Shown here: piece by piece, positions 1 through 8,794 of the stretch
How the letters are laid out: the number at the start of each line of letters is the position of its first letter
How positions within the stretch are numbered: position 1 is the first letter of the stretch
DNA from: Candidatus Methanoperedens sp.
GTDB lineage: Archaea; Halobacteriota; Methanosarcinia; Methanosarcinales; Methanoperedenaceae
Direction: 5' to 3'
Length of the DNA: 40,192 nt
NCBI GenBank assembly: GCA_026552975.1
Contig: JAPMTR010000084.1
Span: forward strand, 1 to 40,192
Made by a program: the position numbers and the translations under genes
Notes under the pieces: generated by a model
Told to the model about the DNA's origin: nothing
Databases searched by the model: none
What the model saw: only the letters and a program-made list of their open reading frames with translations

Positions 1-268
1 TGTTTCTCATGCAATTCATCCTGTGCATATTTTTAATACATTGAAATTAGAATTTTTAAGTAATATATGCATGCATAGGACTTAAATGCTTCGATACATT
101 ACGTTTATGTTAAAAATTAATATGTTCTTTGTATATTAAAGAAAGAATCTTCAGTGTTAATAAAATAATTATATATAGATGTATAATTTTATAAAATGCT
201 ACAAATTAGTTAAAAACGATATTGATAGAGTAAGTAAGAATCCTTAACCGATGACCAATGAAGATCAA
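1..268. other. AT-rich non-coding stretch at window edge
   Basis: No convincing gene is visible. The stretch is very AT-rich, has stops in all frames, and holds only short TATA-like runs. It lies downstream of the minus-strand methionine aminopeptidase gene and probably contains the 3' end of that transcript. I see no tRNA, hairpin terminator or repeat array. Confidence 0.5.
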
Positions 269-1105
269 TCAGGTTATTATTTCACAATCTTCTTCGTTTA
301 CAATAACCGTATGTTCTGTTTGGGCGACTATTTTACCATCCGATTCTATTGATTCAAAATATTCCCGTGTTCCTTTCAGTTCTTTCATTTTGATCTCTGG
401 GATCCATCGCGGTGTAAAAGGAAGAGATTCGAATATTTTTGTGATATCTTGTGTGGTCTTTCCTTTGCACTTATTACTGATCGCAAAAATAAATGGTTTT
501 CCATGCTTGATATTCCCTCTGCCATAGGTTGTAAAAGGTTCTATCGCAAGGACTGTGTCCTTTTTGATGGAATGACTGAAGAAACTTTTATAATTGGGGA
601 TTGAAACGCCAGCATGCAGGTTATATCTTTCCAGGTTGTGGCCGGTCAGATCTTTTATGGTATTAAATCCCCGGTTATTTATAGTGGTTTCAATTATTTT
701 TCCGATCTGGCTGGTTTCCACCCCATTCTTCACATGTCTGATGGCATTTTTTAAGGCCTCATCTGAGGTCTGTATCAACAAAGAGTGATCGTTTGACCTG
801 ACTTCAACAGTAGCGGCAGTATCTGCGATATAGCCTTCTATGTGGGTGCCGATGTCTAATTTGACGACATCGCCTTTTTTAAAAACCGGCTGATTATCCT
901 GTGGTGTGTAATGGGATGCAATTTCATTTATTGAAATATTGCAGGGAAATGCAGGTTTTGCTCCTAGTTCTTTTATCCTTTCTTCTACAAATTCCGCGAT
1001 CTCAAGGAGTGGTATATCTTCTTTTATCCTGGGGAGGGTTTCTTTTCGGACTTTTGATGCGATCTTGCCTGCTTCAAGATAACATTCATAAATAATATTA
1101 TTCAT
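269..1105 (-). CDS. map: Type II methionine aminopeptidase
   Basis: Removes the initiator methionine from new cytosolic proteins using two metal ions. The 278-residue product matches the usual length of archaeal type II enzymes. It shows the pita-bread metal ligands: His65 in a SHYTP-like motif, Asp84 in KLDIGTHIEG, Asp95 in YIADTAATVE, a GHNLERYNLHAG histidine motif, a glutamate in AIEPF and a C-terminal glutamate in EHTV. The ATG overlaps the TGA of the upstream transporter (ATGA), so it is translationally coupled as last gene of a three-gene minus-strand operon. Family identification is secure; coupling to a transporter and a radical SAM gene has no obvious functional logic. Confidence 0.96.
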   Translation of the reverse strand: MNNIIYECYLEAGKIASKVRKETLPRIKEDIPLLEIAEFVEERIKELGAKPAFPCNISINEIASHYTPQDNQPVFKKGDVVKLDIGTHIEGYIADTAATVEVRSNDHSLLIQTSDEALKNAIRHVKNGVETSQIGKIIETTINNRGFNTIKDLTGHNLERYNLHAGVSIPNYKSFFSHSIKKDTVLAIEPFTTYGRGNIKHGKPFIFAISNKCKGKTTQDITKIFESLPFTPRWIPEIKMKELKGTREYFESIESDGKIVAQTEHTVIVNEEDCEIIT

Positions 1106-1956
1106 CTATCTGTCGTAACTAATGCAGCGCCTATCAATATAAGTGCTCCTCCTGTTATTTCAAGATTTGAGATATTCTCACCAAGAATAATTACCGCAAA
1201 GAATACGGCACTTATCGGTTCGATCAACCCCAGAATACTTGCGCTTTGTGTTTTTACTTTTTTCAATCCATTAAAATATAATGATACAGCAAGTATCGTC
1301 GGGAATATAGCAAGAATTAAAAGATAAATCAGATTGCTGGAAACCACTTCAAGCGGGACGATCCCAACGGGGATAAGAATTATGGTGGCGATCAGGAAGC
1401 TCCAGAATGCCTGGGTATAGCCGGAATATGTTGAGCTGACATATTTTGATGTCATTACCTCAAAAGCGTAGAATATTCCTGATGCAATTCCTGCTAAAAT
1501 GCCTATAGAAAAAGGTTTGAAATCAAGTTTTCCGGGATCAACTATCAGAAGTATACCTGCAAGAGAGAGAACAAGAGCAATAATCCCTTTTGTCCTGATC
1601 TTTTCCTTTAAGAGCCAGGGAGAAAATATCGTAATATAAATTGGAGCTGTGGATAGTAAGAGTACAGCGATCGAGACTGAGGCGTTCATGATGGATATGA
1701 AATAAGCGACCATTGTTGCCATCTGCAATATCGAAAAGAGGAACAAATATGATCTTTTCTCTCGAAGTTTCAAAATATTGAGTTTTCCAGTCATCACAAG
1801 AGCAAAGAAAAAGATTATGAACGCGAAACTGACCCTGTAAAAAATGATGCTCTGGGCAGACATCCCTGTTATCTGTTTTGCGAAAATACCCGCAAGGCTC
1901 CAGAGTATTGCGGCTATTATTATTTCACCATATCCAGAAAAACGATCTGTTTTCAT
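1102..1956 (-). CDS. EamA (DMT) family transporter
   Basis: A 284-residue integral membrane protein with about ten hydrophobic segments in two homologous halves, as expected for the drug/metabolite transporter superfamily. The N-terminal half begins with a GEIIIAAILWSLAGIFAK-type EamA start and the C-terminal half has the LEPISAVFFAVIILGE-like signature near the end. Substrate cannot be predicted; relatives export amino acids, metabolites or small cations. Both ends overlap neighbours by an ATGA junction (upstream radical SAM gene, downstream map), so it is the middle cistron of a tightly coupled operon. Confidence 0.9.
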   Translation of the reverse strand: MKTDRFSGYGEIIIAAILWSLAGIFAKQITGMSAQSIIFYRVSFAFIIFFFALVMTGKLNILKLREKRSYLFLFSILQMATMVAYFISIMNASVSIAVLLLSTAPIYITIFSPWLLKEKIRTKGIIALVLSLAGILLIVDPGKLDFKPFSIGILAGIASGIFYAFEVMTSKYVSSTYSGYTQAFWSFLIATIILIPVGIVPLEVVSSNLIYLLILAIFPTILAVSLYFNGLKKVKTQSASILGLIEPISAVFFAVIILGENISNLEITGGALILIGAALVTTDR

Positions 1957-2753
1957 CGGGTTCTGGATAGTTTATTAGATAAAATAGATTGTGAGGGTAT
2001 GGGGGCAATAATTATTTCTTCACCTTTCTCTTTTGTCCTGATCCTGATATCCTTCAAGAAATCTATGCTTCTGGCCAGAGCTATCATTTCTTCCCTTGTA
2101 AAAGCGCTATCCTTGCGTATCTCACCTTCAGGAGCATTTTCAGGAAGACCCTGCTGGATAACATAAGTACAATTTTTTCCCTCAAGATCCTTTGCAATTC
2201 CCAGCACATCCGAATATGCTTTAAAAACAGTTGTCCTTACTTCAATATCAACATTTTCAAGTTCCAGTGACTTGCGGACGCGCTCCGCGGCATCATCTTT
2301 TCCCCCTGTTATCTTACTGTATTTCTGTGCATCATCAAGCGGAGCTTTAACGTCAAGGAAGATTTTATCAAGGAGTTTTAGCTCTATGAGCTTTGAAAGC
2401 CGTTCAGGATAATACCCGTTCGTCTCTATACCGACCAGCAACCCATGCTTTTTTGAGAAACGCGCCAGATGTTCCAGTGAATCATACTGGGTCGTTGGTT
2501 CTCCTCCGGAAAATACAACCGCGCTTATGAAGCTCTTTGCATCCAGGATCATTTTTTCGATCTCCTGTATCTCCATGACGTTGCCGCCTTTGTACAAAGG
2601 CTCTATGCGCTGGTTGGCCACTTTTATGAAGTTATTGTTTGAACAATACAGGCATTTAAAATTACATCCATTAAAAAAGATTACACTTACAGACCTGCCA
2701 TACCAGTCGATCGTGGAGATCGGGATCACTATGCCGCTAAAGATCAATTTCAT
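1953..2753 (-). CDS. Radical SAM protein, anaerobic RNR activase-like (NrdG2 type)
   Basis: A 266-residue radical SAM enzyme with the activase-type Cys motif CNFKCLYC (Cys30, Cys34, Cys37) that binds the 4Fe-4S cluster, followed by a FSGGEPT motif for SAM binding. The opening FSGIVIPISTIDWYGR followed by FFNGC resembles proteins annotated as anaerobic ribonucleoside-triphosphate reductase activating protein or pyruvate formate-lyase activase. These make a glycyl radical on a partner enzyme. No reductase gene is adjacent, so the partner is unknown. It is the first gene of the minus-strand operon; its TGA overlaps the ATG of the transporter gene. Confidence 0.85.
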   Translation of the reverse strand: MKLIFSGIVIPISTIDWYGRSVSVIFFNGCNFKCLYCSNNNFIKVANQRIEPLYKGGNVMEIQEIEKMILDAKSFISAVVFSGGEPTTQYDSLEHLARFSKKHGLLVGIETNGYYPERLSKLIELKLLDKIFLDVKAPLDDAQKYSKITGGKDDAAERVRKSLELENVDIEVRTTVFKAYSDVLGIAKDLEGKNCTYVIQQGLPENAPEGEIRKDSAFTREEMIALARSIDFLKDIRIRTKEKGEEIIIAPIPSQSILSNKLSRTR

Positions 2754-3016
2754 TTAATCACCCATTTAAGGAATCAAAAGAAATAAGCTTATCCTTTTAG
2801 TTAAAGTTGGAATTTGAAACTCTCCAAAAAAGGTGTTTACTGTATCCTTACCAAGCTATCCAGAAATAGACCATTAATTTAAACCCAAACTTTGTATCTT
2901 ATTTAATAAAAGTTTTTATAGCAATGATACCATATTATTCATTAAGAGATTGGGCATCAATTTCATATCGGGGCGTTATAACAAATCTGCGCTCCGGAAT
3001 CTAAAAGGAGGCTAAC
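2754..3016. promoter_or_regulatory. Divergent intergenic region with promoters
   Basis: This 263-base AT-rich region separates the minus-strand radical SAM operon from the plus-strand phasin-like gene, so promoters for both directions must lie here. A candidate TATA element (TTTTTATAG near 2911-2920, CTATAAAAA on the other strand) could serve either direction, with a leader of roughly 75 bases on the plus side. No RNA gene is evident. The assignment rests only on position and base composition. Confidence 0.4.
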
Positions 3017-3334
3017 ATGTCAGAAATGTCAGAAATGTTTCGCAAAATGAGTTTGTTCGGTATAGGCGTGATATCCCTTACTCAGGAAAAAGTCGAAGAA
3101 TTCTCGGCTGAAATGATAAAAAAGGGAGAACTGAGCAGGGAAGAAGGAAAAAAATTCGTGAACGAACTTCTATCTGAAAGAGAGAAGCAGATCCATGAAC
3201 TTGAAGATAAGATCAATGAGAGAGTAAAAGAAACTTTCAAACAGAGCGGTGTGGTCATGAAAAGTGATATCACAGCTCTTGAAAAGAAGATAGAAAAGCT
3301 TGAAAAAATGATCCAGTCGCTATCTAAAAAATAA
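3017..3334 (+). CDS. Phasin-like coiled-coil protein
   Basis: A 105-residue, highly charged, almost entirely helical protein. The N-terminus (MFRKMSLFGIGVISLTQEKVEEF) resembles the phasin / polyhydroxyalkanoate-granule regulator family, and the last third is a heptad-rich coiled coil of Lys and Glu. The ATG is preceded by GGAGG at about 3007-3011. It is followed after 20 bases by a UbiB-family kinase gene, probably in one transcript. Similar small proteins next to UbiB homologues occur in other prokaryotes, which suggests a membrane or lipid-associated partnership, but no polyhydroxyalkanoate synthesis gene is in view. Function is unknown. Confidence 0.7.
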   Translation: MSEMSEMFRKMSLFGIGVISLTQEKVEEFSAEMIKKGELSREEGKKFVNELLSEREKQIHELEDKINERVKETFKQSGVVMKSDITALEKKIEKLEKMIQSLSKK

Positions 3335-3354
3335 TTCATCCAGGATAAAATATC

Positions 3355-5043
3355 TTGAACTTGCTTGATAATCAATACGCTTACGTCAGGCGATACCGCC
3401 AGATCGTTGACGTAATGGTCAAACATGGTTTTGGATATCTTGTTGACAGGTTTGGACTTCGTCCGTTTAGATCTATTCGTGAAAAACTATTCGGACCCAG
3501 ACCTCTCAAGGAACAAATGCTCCTGCTTTCAGAAGCACAAAGATTGCGCCTTGCTCTGGAAGAACTTGGCCCGACTTTTATTAAATTCGGCCAGATATTG
3601 AGTACAAGGCATGATCTGATCCCCCGGGAGTATATAAATGAATTCGAAAAACTCCAGGATAATGTCCAGCCATTTGAATTTCCAAAAGCCAGGAAAGTTA
3701 TAGAGAAAGAATTGGGGGGGAAAAGGATCGAAGATATCTTCCTTAAATTCAACCCTGAACAAATAGCTTCGGCCTCCATAGGCCAGGTCTATCTTGCTAC
3801 TTTATTGACAGGTGAAGAAGTGGCGGTAAAAGTAATGAGGCCAGGTATTGAGGATATTATCGAAACTGACCTTTCCATTTTAATGAGTATGGCAAGATTT
3901 GCCCAAAAACACATAAAAGAAAGCAAATTCTTTAATCCTGTGGGTTTTGTGGATGAATTTTCGCGCATAATCAGGCTTGAGATCGATTATACTCATGAAG
4001 CCCAGAATGCAGACAAGTTTTTCTTGAATTTCAAGGACAGTGATACAGTCATTATCCCTGGAATGTTCTGGAAATACACGACAAAGCATGTCCTTTGCCA
4101 GGAATTCCTTGAGGGCATAAAGATCACTGATATTGAAAAGATCAAAGCGCGAGGTTTGGACCTCAGGAAAATTTCCGTTGATCTTTCCTACGCTTATTTG
4201 AAAATGATCTTTGAAGATAGTTTTTATCATGCTGATCCGCATCCTGGCAACATTCTTGTTTCACCTGAGGGAAAAATAATATTCCTTGATTTTGGGATGG
4301 CAGGACATATTGATCCGCTCCTTCGTGAAAATCTTGCCAATCTCATAATTTCTATACAATTAAATGATATTGATGTCCTCATCGAAGCCCTTACAGAACT
4401 TGGACTTATCAGCGATATCGGAAGTGAAAGCCCGCTGTTGAAAATAAAACTGGAAGAATTATTGGTAAAGTATTATGATCTTTCAAGCAAATTTATTGAT
4501 CCAGCTGCATTCCTTCAAGATCTGGTCAATATTTTTGCAGGAACAAGGGGAAGAGTACCCACGAATATAATGCTTTTGTCAAAAACATTAATAATCAGGG
4601 AAGAGATCAGCAGAAAGCTCGACCCTGAACATAATTTTGGCGAATTAACAGAAACATATGTCAAGAAAATGCTAAATGACAGGGCAAAAGCCTCCCATAT
4701 TTTCAGAGAGGCTGAAAAAATGATATCTGATCTATTCCGTCTGATGAAAAACTTCCCCAGGAGAGTGAATCATCTACTTTCAAAAGCAGAAAAAGGGACA
4801 TTAAAGCTTGAACTCGAACACCTTGGTCTTGACGGACTTGTGGAAGAATTGGATATTATAAGCAACAGGTTGTCTTTTAGCATGATAATCGCAGCATTAA
4901 TTGTAGGTTCTTCTCTTATCATCCAGTCAAGAATGTCGCCCAGTCTCTTTGGAGTACCATTCCTGGGCATCATGGGTTTCTTAATTGCAGGATTTCTGGG
5001 CGTGGGTCTTTTGATATCAATTATAAGGTCTGGAAAGTGGTGA
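3355..5043 (+). CDS. UbiB/ABC1/AarF atypical protein kinase family protein
   Basis: A 562-residue membrane-anchored member of the ABC1 (UbiB/COQ8) kinase-like family, which supports isoprenoid-quinone or lipid metabolism in other organisms. Family motifs are present: the KxGQ motif as FIKFGQ (residues 75-80), the Ala-rich nucleotide loop ASASIGQVY (about 138-146), the VAVKV lysine (159), catalytic HADPHPGN and metal-binding DFGMAG. Two hydrophobic helices close the C-terminus. The start is a TTG at 3355 with a weak AGGAT upstream; an ATG at 3415 would lose part of the N-terminal KxGQ-region helices, so the longer form is preferred. In Methanosarcinales the lipid partner could be methanophenazine or a menaquinone, but this is inference. 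Confidence 0.92.
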   Translation: MNLLDNQYAYVRRYRQIVDVMVKHGFGYLVDRFGLRPFRSIREKLFGPRPLKEQMLLLSEAQRLRLALEELGPTFIKFGQILSTRHDLIPREYINEFEKLQDNVQPFEFPKARKVIEKELGGKRIEDIFLKFNPEQIASASIGQVYLATLLTGEEVAVKVMRPGIEDIIETDLSILMSMARFAQKHIKESKFFNPVGFVDEFSRIIRLEIDYTHEAQNADKFFLNFKDSDTVIIPGMFWKYTTKHVLCQEFLEGIKITDIEKIKARGLDLRKISVDLSYAYLKMIFEDSFYHADPHPGNILVSPEGKIIFLDFGMAGHIDPLLRENLANLIISIQLNDIDVLIEALTELGLISDIGSESPLLKIKLEELLVKYYDLSSKFIDPAAFLQDLVNIFAGTRGRVPTNIMLLSKTLIIREEISRKLDPEHNFGELTETYVKKMLNDRAKASHIFREAEKMISDLFRLMKNFPRRVNHLLSKAEKGTLKLELEHLGLDGLVEELDIISNRLSFSMIIAALIVGSSLIIQSRMSPSLFGVPFLGIMGFLIAGFLGVGLLISIIRSGKW

Positions 5044-5055
5044 TTTGAGCAGGAA

Positions 5056-5412
5056 ATGGAAAAAACCAGGTTCTTATATATTTTGATCGGAGGTTTTCTT
5101 GGTTCTGCGATCCGGGAGATCCTGTCGTTGTCTATCCCCGGTGCAACAGGTATTTTATTGGTAAATATCAGCGGCAGTTTGATCCTCGGTTTCCTGATGT
5201 ATGCTGCAGAGTTTGGTTTTTTCAGTGAACGTGAGCGTTATCTTTTAGGTATTGGTTTTTGCGGGGGTCTGACGACTTTCTCAGCATTCATTGTTCAGAC
5301 CATTCAATTTTCGGGTTCTATGGCTGCAATGAATGTTCTTGCAAACGTATTTTTCTGTCTTGTTTCGGTTTTTATTGGGCGGGCCATTGCAATAAAGAGG
5401 CTGGGATCATGA
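5056..5412 (+). CDS. crcB: CrcB/Fluc fluoride ion channel, first subunit
   Basis: A 118-residue protein with four hydrophobic segments, the normal size for the dual-topology Fluc channels that export fluoride. Family marks include GGFLGSAIREI at the N-terminus, the NISGSLILGF motif in helix 2 and the GFCGGLTTFSAF motif in helix 3 with pore-lining phenylalanines. Its TGA overlaps the ATG of a second crcB, indicating translational coupling. Paired crcB genes generally encode oppositely oriented subunits of a heterodimer. It begins 12 bases after the kinase gene, leaving no room for a fluoride riboswitch. Confidence 0.95.
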   Translation: MEKTRFLYILIGGFLGSAIREILSLSIPGATGILLVNISGSLILGFLMYAAEFGFFSERERYLLGIGFCGGLTTFSAFIVQTIQFSGSMAAMNVLANVFFCLVSVFIGRAIAIKRLGS

Positions 5413-5753
5413 ACCTGATGCCAGTACTATTGGCAGGAACTGGAGGAGCGATAGGTGCTTTGTTGCGTTATCTTGTTTCGGGGCTATATCCGGTTTATCG
5501 GGACATTCCAACAGGAACGCTGCTTGTAAATTTTACAGGTTCATTGATCCTCTCCATGATCACATTTGGCCCAAATCCATGGCCGCATTTTGCAGATGCT
5601 GGTTTACTTGGGGGATTTACTACATTTTCTACCTTTAGCTATGAAAGTTTTTGCTTCCTTGAACGAAAGGAGTTTCGTGTTTTTTGGGTAAACATCCTTC
5701 TGAGCTTGCTTTTTTGTGGAGCTGGAGTTGTTCTGGGAAAATTGATGGTGTAA
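5409..5753 (+). CDS. crcB: CrcB/Fluc fluoride ion channel, second subunit
   Basis: A 114-residue, four-helix Fluc protein starting at the ATG at 5409 that overlaps the stop of the first copy (ATGA). An open frame continues upstream inside the first gene, but family length and the coupled ATG identify the true start. Motifs include GTGGAIGALLRYL, LLVNFTGSLIL and LLGGFTTFSTFSYE, matching the two helices that line the fluoride pores. Sequence is clearly divergent from the neighbouring copy, as expected for a heterodimer with fixed opposite topologies rather than a recent duplication. Confidence 0.94.
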   Translation: MNLMPVLLAGTGGAIGALLRYLVSGLYPVYRDIPTGTLLVNFTGSLILSMITFGPNPWPHFADAGLLGGFTTFSTFSYESFCFLERKEFRVFWVNILLSLLFCGAGVVLGKLMV

Positions 5754-5807
5754 AAGCCATTAAATACCAAGAGCCTAATGTAAGGACATCATTTTCGGAG
5801 GATTTCA

Positions 5808-7037
5808 TTGCAACCTGTAGTAAATATTGGCATAGTAGGGCATGTTGACCACGGCAAGACAACGCTTGTAAAGGCGCTTTCTGGTTCCTGGACAGACAAA
5901 CACAGTGAAGAAATAAAGCGAGGGATATCAATACGGCTTGGTTATGCCGACATCGTGTTGATGAAATGTCCTGTTTGCCCGGATCCCGATTGTTTTACAA
6001 CAAAAAAAGAATGTGAGAAATGTGGGGCAAAAACCGAGGTACTTCGTGCAATATCCTTTGTTGATTCCCCGGGGCATGAAACGCTGATGGCTACCATGTT
6101 ATCAGGTGCAGCCCTCATGGACGGAGCTCTTCTTGTCATTGGGGCGAATGAAAATTGCCCGCAGCCCCAGACAAAAGAGCATCTAATGGCTTTGAACATC
6201 CTGGGCATAAAGAATATTATAATCATTCAGAACAAGATCGACATTGTAACACGTGAAAAAGTTATCGAGAATTACAACCAGATAAAAGCTTTCGTAAAGG
6301 GGACAGTTGCTGAAAATGCGCCTATCATCCCGGTTTCAGCGCAGCAGAATGCAAACCTTGATCTGATCGTCGAGGCTATCGAAAAATACATCCCAACACC
6401 TTCGCATGAACTTGACCAGCCGCCATTGATGTTCGTGGCCAGGTCATTTGATATAAATAAACCAGGGACGAACATTGAAAAACTAAAAGGTGGAGCTATC
6501 GGTGGGTCTTTGAACTGCGGTGTGTTCCATCCTGGTGATAATATAGAGATGCGTCCGGGAAGGAAAGTAGAAAGTGGAGGAACTGTAAAATGGGTTCCAA
6601 TCAAAACAGTGATAACATCCATACATGCAGGAAATGAAGAACTGACAGAAGCAAGACCAGGAGGTCTTATTGGTGTTGGCACAAAACTTGATCCATCCAT
6701 TACAAAGAGCGACTCCCTTGTTGGACAGGTAGCCGGTCTTCCTGGAAAATTACCGCCTACTATCGAAGGGTTCATTATGGAAACAAAACTCCTGGAAAGG
6801 GTAGTCGGTGTGAATGATGAATCCGCAGTTGAGCCTATACGTTCAAATGAACCTTTAATGCTCAATATCGGTACTGCAACTACAATTGGGGTTGTTACCA
6901 GCGCAAGACAATTTGATGCTGAAGTCAAGCTCAAAAGACCCATATGTGCGGACAAAGGATCACATATCGCAATGAGCAGGCGTGTCGGTGCCCGCTGGAG
7001 ACTTATCGGTTCAGGTGTATTGAAAGAATTCAAATGA
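5808..7037 (+). CDS. eif2g: Translation initiation factor aIF2 subunit gamma
   Basis: The GTPase subunit of the aIF2 heterotrimer that carries initiator Met-tRNA to the small ribosomal subunit. The 409 residues show G1 GHVDHGKT (11-18), the [10 protein letters not shown] switch I region, a zinc knuckle with Cys54, Cys57, Cys62, Cys69 and Cys72, G3 DSPGHE (86-91), G4 NKID and the beta-barrel domains II and III. The start is TTG at 5808, supported by GGAGG at 5797-5801 with ideal spacing. It opens a plus-strand operon with the PIN protein, RNA polymerase E' and E'', dephospho-CoA kinase and S24e/S27ae, an arrangement widely conserved in Euryarchaeota. Confidence 0.98.
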   Translation: MQPVVNIGIVGHVDHGKTTLVKALSGSWTDKHSEEIKRGISIRLGYADIVLMKCPVCPDPDCFTTKKECEKCGAKTEVLRAISFVDSPGHETLMATMLSGAALMDGALLVIGANENCPQPQTKEHLMALNILGIKNIIIIQNKIDIVTREKVIENYNQIKAFVKGTVAENAPIIPVSAQQNANLDLIVEAIEKYIPTPSHELDQPPLMFVARSFDINKPGTNIEKLKGGAIGGSLNCGVFHPGDNIEMRPGRKVESGGTVKWVPIKTVITSIHAGNEELTEARPGGLIGVGTKLDPSITKSDSLVGQVAGLPGKLPPTIEGFIMETKLLERVVGVNDESAVEPIRSNEPLMLNIGTATTIGVVTSARQFDAEVKLKRPICADKGSHIAMSRRVGARWRLIGSGVLKEFK

Positions 7038-7402
7038 AAAATATAGTGATCATTGATACAAATGGTTTAATGATCCCGGGTCAATTCGGACTGGATATTT
7101 TTTCAGAACTTGAACAATTGGGTTATGATTCTTATATTGTTGCAGGCGCCTGTGTCCGGGAACTTGAAAAGGTCAGGGCTTCAGGGCGCGGTAAAGATAA
7201 AATGGCAGCAAAACTTGCGTTATCATTATTATCCCGCTGCACTATAATAGAAGAAAATGGATTCGCAGATGATGCGATATTTGAAATGGCAATTAAAATG
7301 AAAGCGTCAGTTCTTACGAATGATGCCGAATTAAAGAAAAGATTATGTAGTAAGGGAGTTACTATTGTGTATCTTCGAGATAGAACTCGTTTAGTTATTT
7401 AA
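7034..7402 (+). CDS. PIN-domain ribonuclease-like protein (FCF1/Utp24-like)
   Basis: A 122-residue PIN-domain protein whose acidic metal-binding residues are in place: Asp8 in VIIDTNG, Glu43 in VRELEK, Asp79/Asp80, and Asp97 in LTNDAELK. The ATG at 7034 overlaps the aIF2-gamma stop (ATGA), which fixes the start; an upstream extension inside the GTPase gene is a frame artefact. Homologues sit between aIF2-gamma and rpoE in many archaeal genomes and have been annotated as 30S processome or VapC-like nucleases. The conserved context with translation and transcription genes favours an rRNA-processing role over a toxin, and no antitoxin gene is adjacent. Confidence 0.9.
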   Translation: MKNIVIIDTNGLMIPGQFGLDIFSELEQLGYDSYIVAGACVRELEKVRASGRGKDKMAAKLALSLLSRCTIIEENGFADDAIFEMAIKMKASVLTNDAELKKRLCSKGVTIVYLRDRTRLVI

Positions 7403-7423
7403 TATCTTTTTAAGAGGATTTAG

Positions 7424-8068
7424 ATGTATAAGAAAATGAGATTAGCAGATACGGTGAGAATTGCACCTGAGTTACTCGGTGAACCGGTTGAAGAAGCGGT
7501 AAAACTTGCATTGCGGGAAAAGCTTGAGGGACTTGTTGACAAGAGGATCGGTGCAATAGTTGCGATCAAGGATATTATAGAAGTTGGTGAAGGACATATA
7601 CTGGCCGGGGACGGAGGAGTATATTATGATGCAACTTTTGACGCTTTGACTTTTATGCCAGAACTCCAGGAGATCATTGAAGGTAGCGTTGTTGAGGTTG
7701 TCCAGTTCGGTGTTTTCCTTGGAATCGGGCCGCTTGACGGTCTTGTGCATGTGAGCCAGCTTACTGATGAATTCGTGAGTTATGATGAGAAAAATTCACG
7801 GCTCATTACAAAAGAGTCAGGTCGTTCAATAACAGAAGGAGACCATATCAGGGCAAGAATAATAGCTGTAAGCCTGAATGAGCGTGAACCAAGAGATAGC
7901 AAGATCGGCCTTACGATGCGCCAGCATACCCTTGGCAAGCTCGAATGGCTGGAGGAAGCTCGAAAGCCTAAAGAAGAATCGGAAGAGAAAGGAAAAGCAA
8001 AGAAGAAAAAGAAAGAGGACACCCCAAAACCTGAAAAAGTCGAAGAAAAAAAACCAGAGGGAACATAA
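7424..8068 (+). CDS. rpoE1: DNA-directed RNA polymerase subunit E' (Rpo7)
   Basis: Rpo7 forms the polymerase stalk with Rpo4 and binds nascent RNA. The N-terminal tip domain begins MYKKMRLADTVRIAPELLG, and an S1/OB domain spans roughly residues 83-170 (GSVVEVVQFGVFLGIGPLDGLVHVSQ). The ATG has an AGAGGA ribosome-binding site. At 214 residues it is longer than the usual 180-190: from about residue 180 it ends in a Lys/Glu-rich tail that is probably disordered. The next gene begins on the base after the stop codon. Confidence 0.97.
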   Translation: MYKKMRLADTVRIAPELLGEPVEEAVKLALREKLEGLVDKRIGAIVAIKDIIEVGEGHILAGDGGVYYDATFDALTFMPELQEIIEGSVVEVVQFGVFLGIGPLDGLVHVSQLTDEFVSYDEKNSRLITKESGRSITEGDHIRARIIAVSLNEREPRDSKIGLTMRQHTLGKLEWLEEARKPKEESEEKGKAKKKKKEDTPKPEKVEEKKPEGT

Positions 8069-8257
8069 ATGCCTGATAATGTATGCCGGGAATGTCACAG
8101 GATCGTTAAGAAAAGCCAGGTGTGCTCATATTGCAATTCGTCATCGCTCACAAATGATTGGAGCGGTTATGTCGTTATAATTGATCCCGAAAAATCACAG
8201 ATCGCAAAAAAACTTAGTGTAAAATTACCTGGAGAGTATGCTTTGAAGGTAAGGTAA
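8069..8257 (+). CDS. rpoE2: RNA polymerase subunit E'' / Spt4-like elongation factor
   Basis: A 62-residue zinc-ribbon protein with Cys6, Cys9, Cys19 and Cys22 (CRECH and CSYCNS motifs) followed by a SLTNDWSGYVVIIDPEKS core. This is typical of archaeal Spt4, the partner of Spt5/NusG that makes the polymerase clamp processive. The ATG follows directly after the TAA of rpoE', with no spacer, so the two cistrons are tightly coupled. Confidence 0.96.
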   Translation: MPDNVCRECHRIVKKSQVCSYCNSSSLTNDWSGYVVIIDPEKSQIAKKLSVKLPGEYALKVR

Positions 8258-8258
8258 C

Positions 8259-8792
8259 TTGAAAAAATACTACCTGCCTGTGGAGTTACGCGATGAACTT
8301 CGAAAACTCCATGGGGTCCTTTATCCCGGGAACGGGGTCGAGACTACAAAGGAGATCATCAGGAATTTGAATGATTACGCGCTGTTGATCACTGTAGGTG
8401 ACATTGTAACATTTAATATCCTGAGCGAAGGATTAGTGCCTGACATTTCTTTTGTTGATGACAGGACAAAACGAAGCCCTGCATCTGATATGGTAATGAA
8501 AGGCACGCGTCACGCTCATTTTAAGATAATATCTATAGAAAATCCTCCGGGAATAATTACGGAAGAATTGTTACATGAGACTGAAAAAGCAATGGGATCT
8601 GACACACCGGTACAGATATTCATTCGTGGAGAAGAAGACCTGGCAGCTCTTCCTGCGATCGCGATGGCTCCTATCTCATCAGTAATTATATATGGTTTGC
8701 CTGACAAAGGGGCGGTACTTGTTCGAGTTACACTTGAGAAGAAGCAAGAAATACAATCATTCCTTAATAAAATGAAATGCAAGGAGAAATAA
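8259..8792 (+). CDS. GTP-dependent dephospho-CoA kinase
   Basis: A 177-residue member of the archaeal DUF359 family, identified as the enzyme that phosphorylates dephospho-CoA with GTP in the last step of coenzyme A synthesis. Family features visible are the N-terminal LPVELRDELRKLHGVLYPG, the DYALLITVGDIVT strand, the LVPDISFVDDRTKR nucleotide/metal motif and the EEDLAALPAIAMAP segment. The start is TTG at 8259, one base after the rpoE'' stop, with GAAGGTAAGG upstream as ribosome-binding site. Its place between Spt4 and S24e is a conserved archaeal order. Confidence 0.94.
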   Translation: MKKYYLPVELRDELRKLHGVLYPGNGVETTKEIIRNLNDYALLITVGDIVTFNILSEGLVPDISFVDDRTKRSPASDMVMKGTRHAHFKIISIENPPGIITEELLHETEKAMGSDTPVQIFIRGEEDLAALPAIAMAPISSVIIYGLPDKGAVLVRVTLEKKQEIQSFLNKMKCKEK

Positions 8793-8794
8793 TA

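Noticed and set aside
6272-7033. Long minus-strand frame of 253 codons opposite aIF2-gamma
   Set aside because: Mirror frame of a well-conserved gene; Ser/Pro-rich shadow composition and no ribosome-binding site. The same holds for other long antisense frames opposite gyrA, gyrB, hmgA and ftsZ.
7034-7402. PIN protein as a VapC toxin
   Set aside because: No VapB-like antitoxin next to it and the position in the aIF2-gamma/rpoE operon is a conserved housekeeping context.
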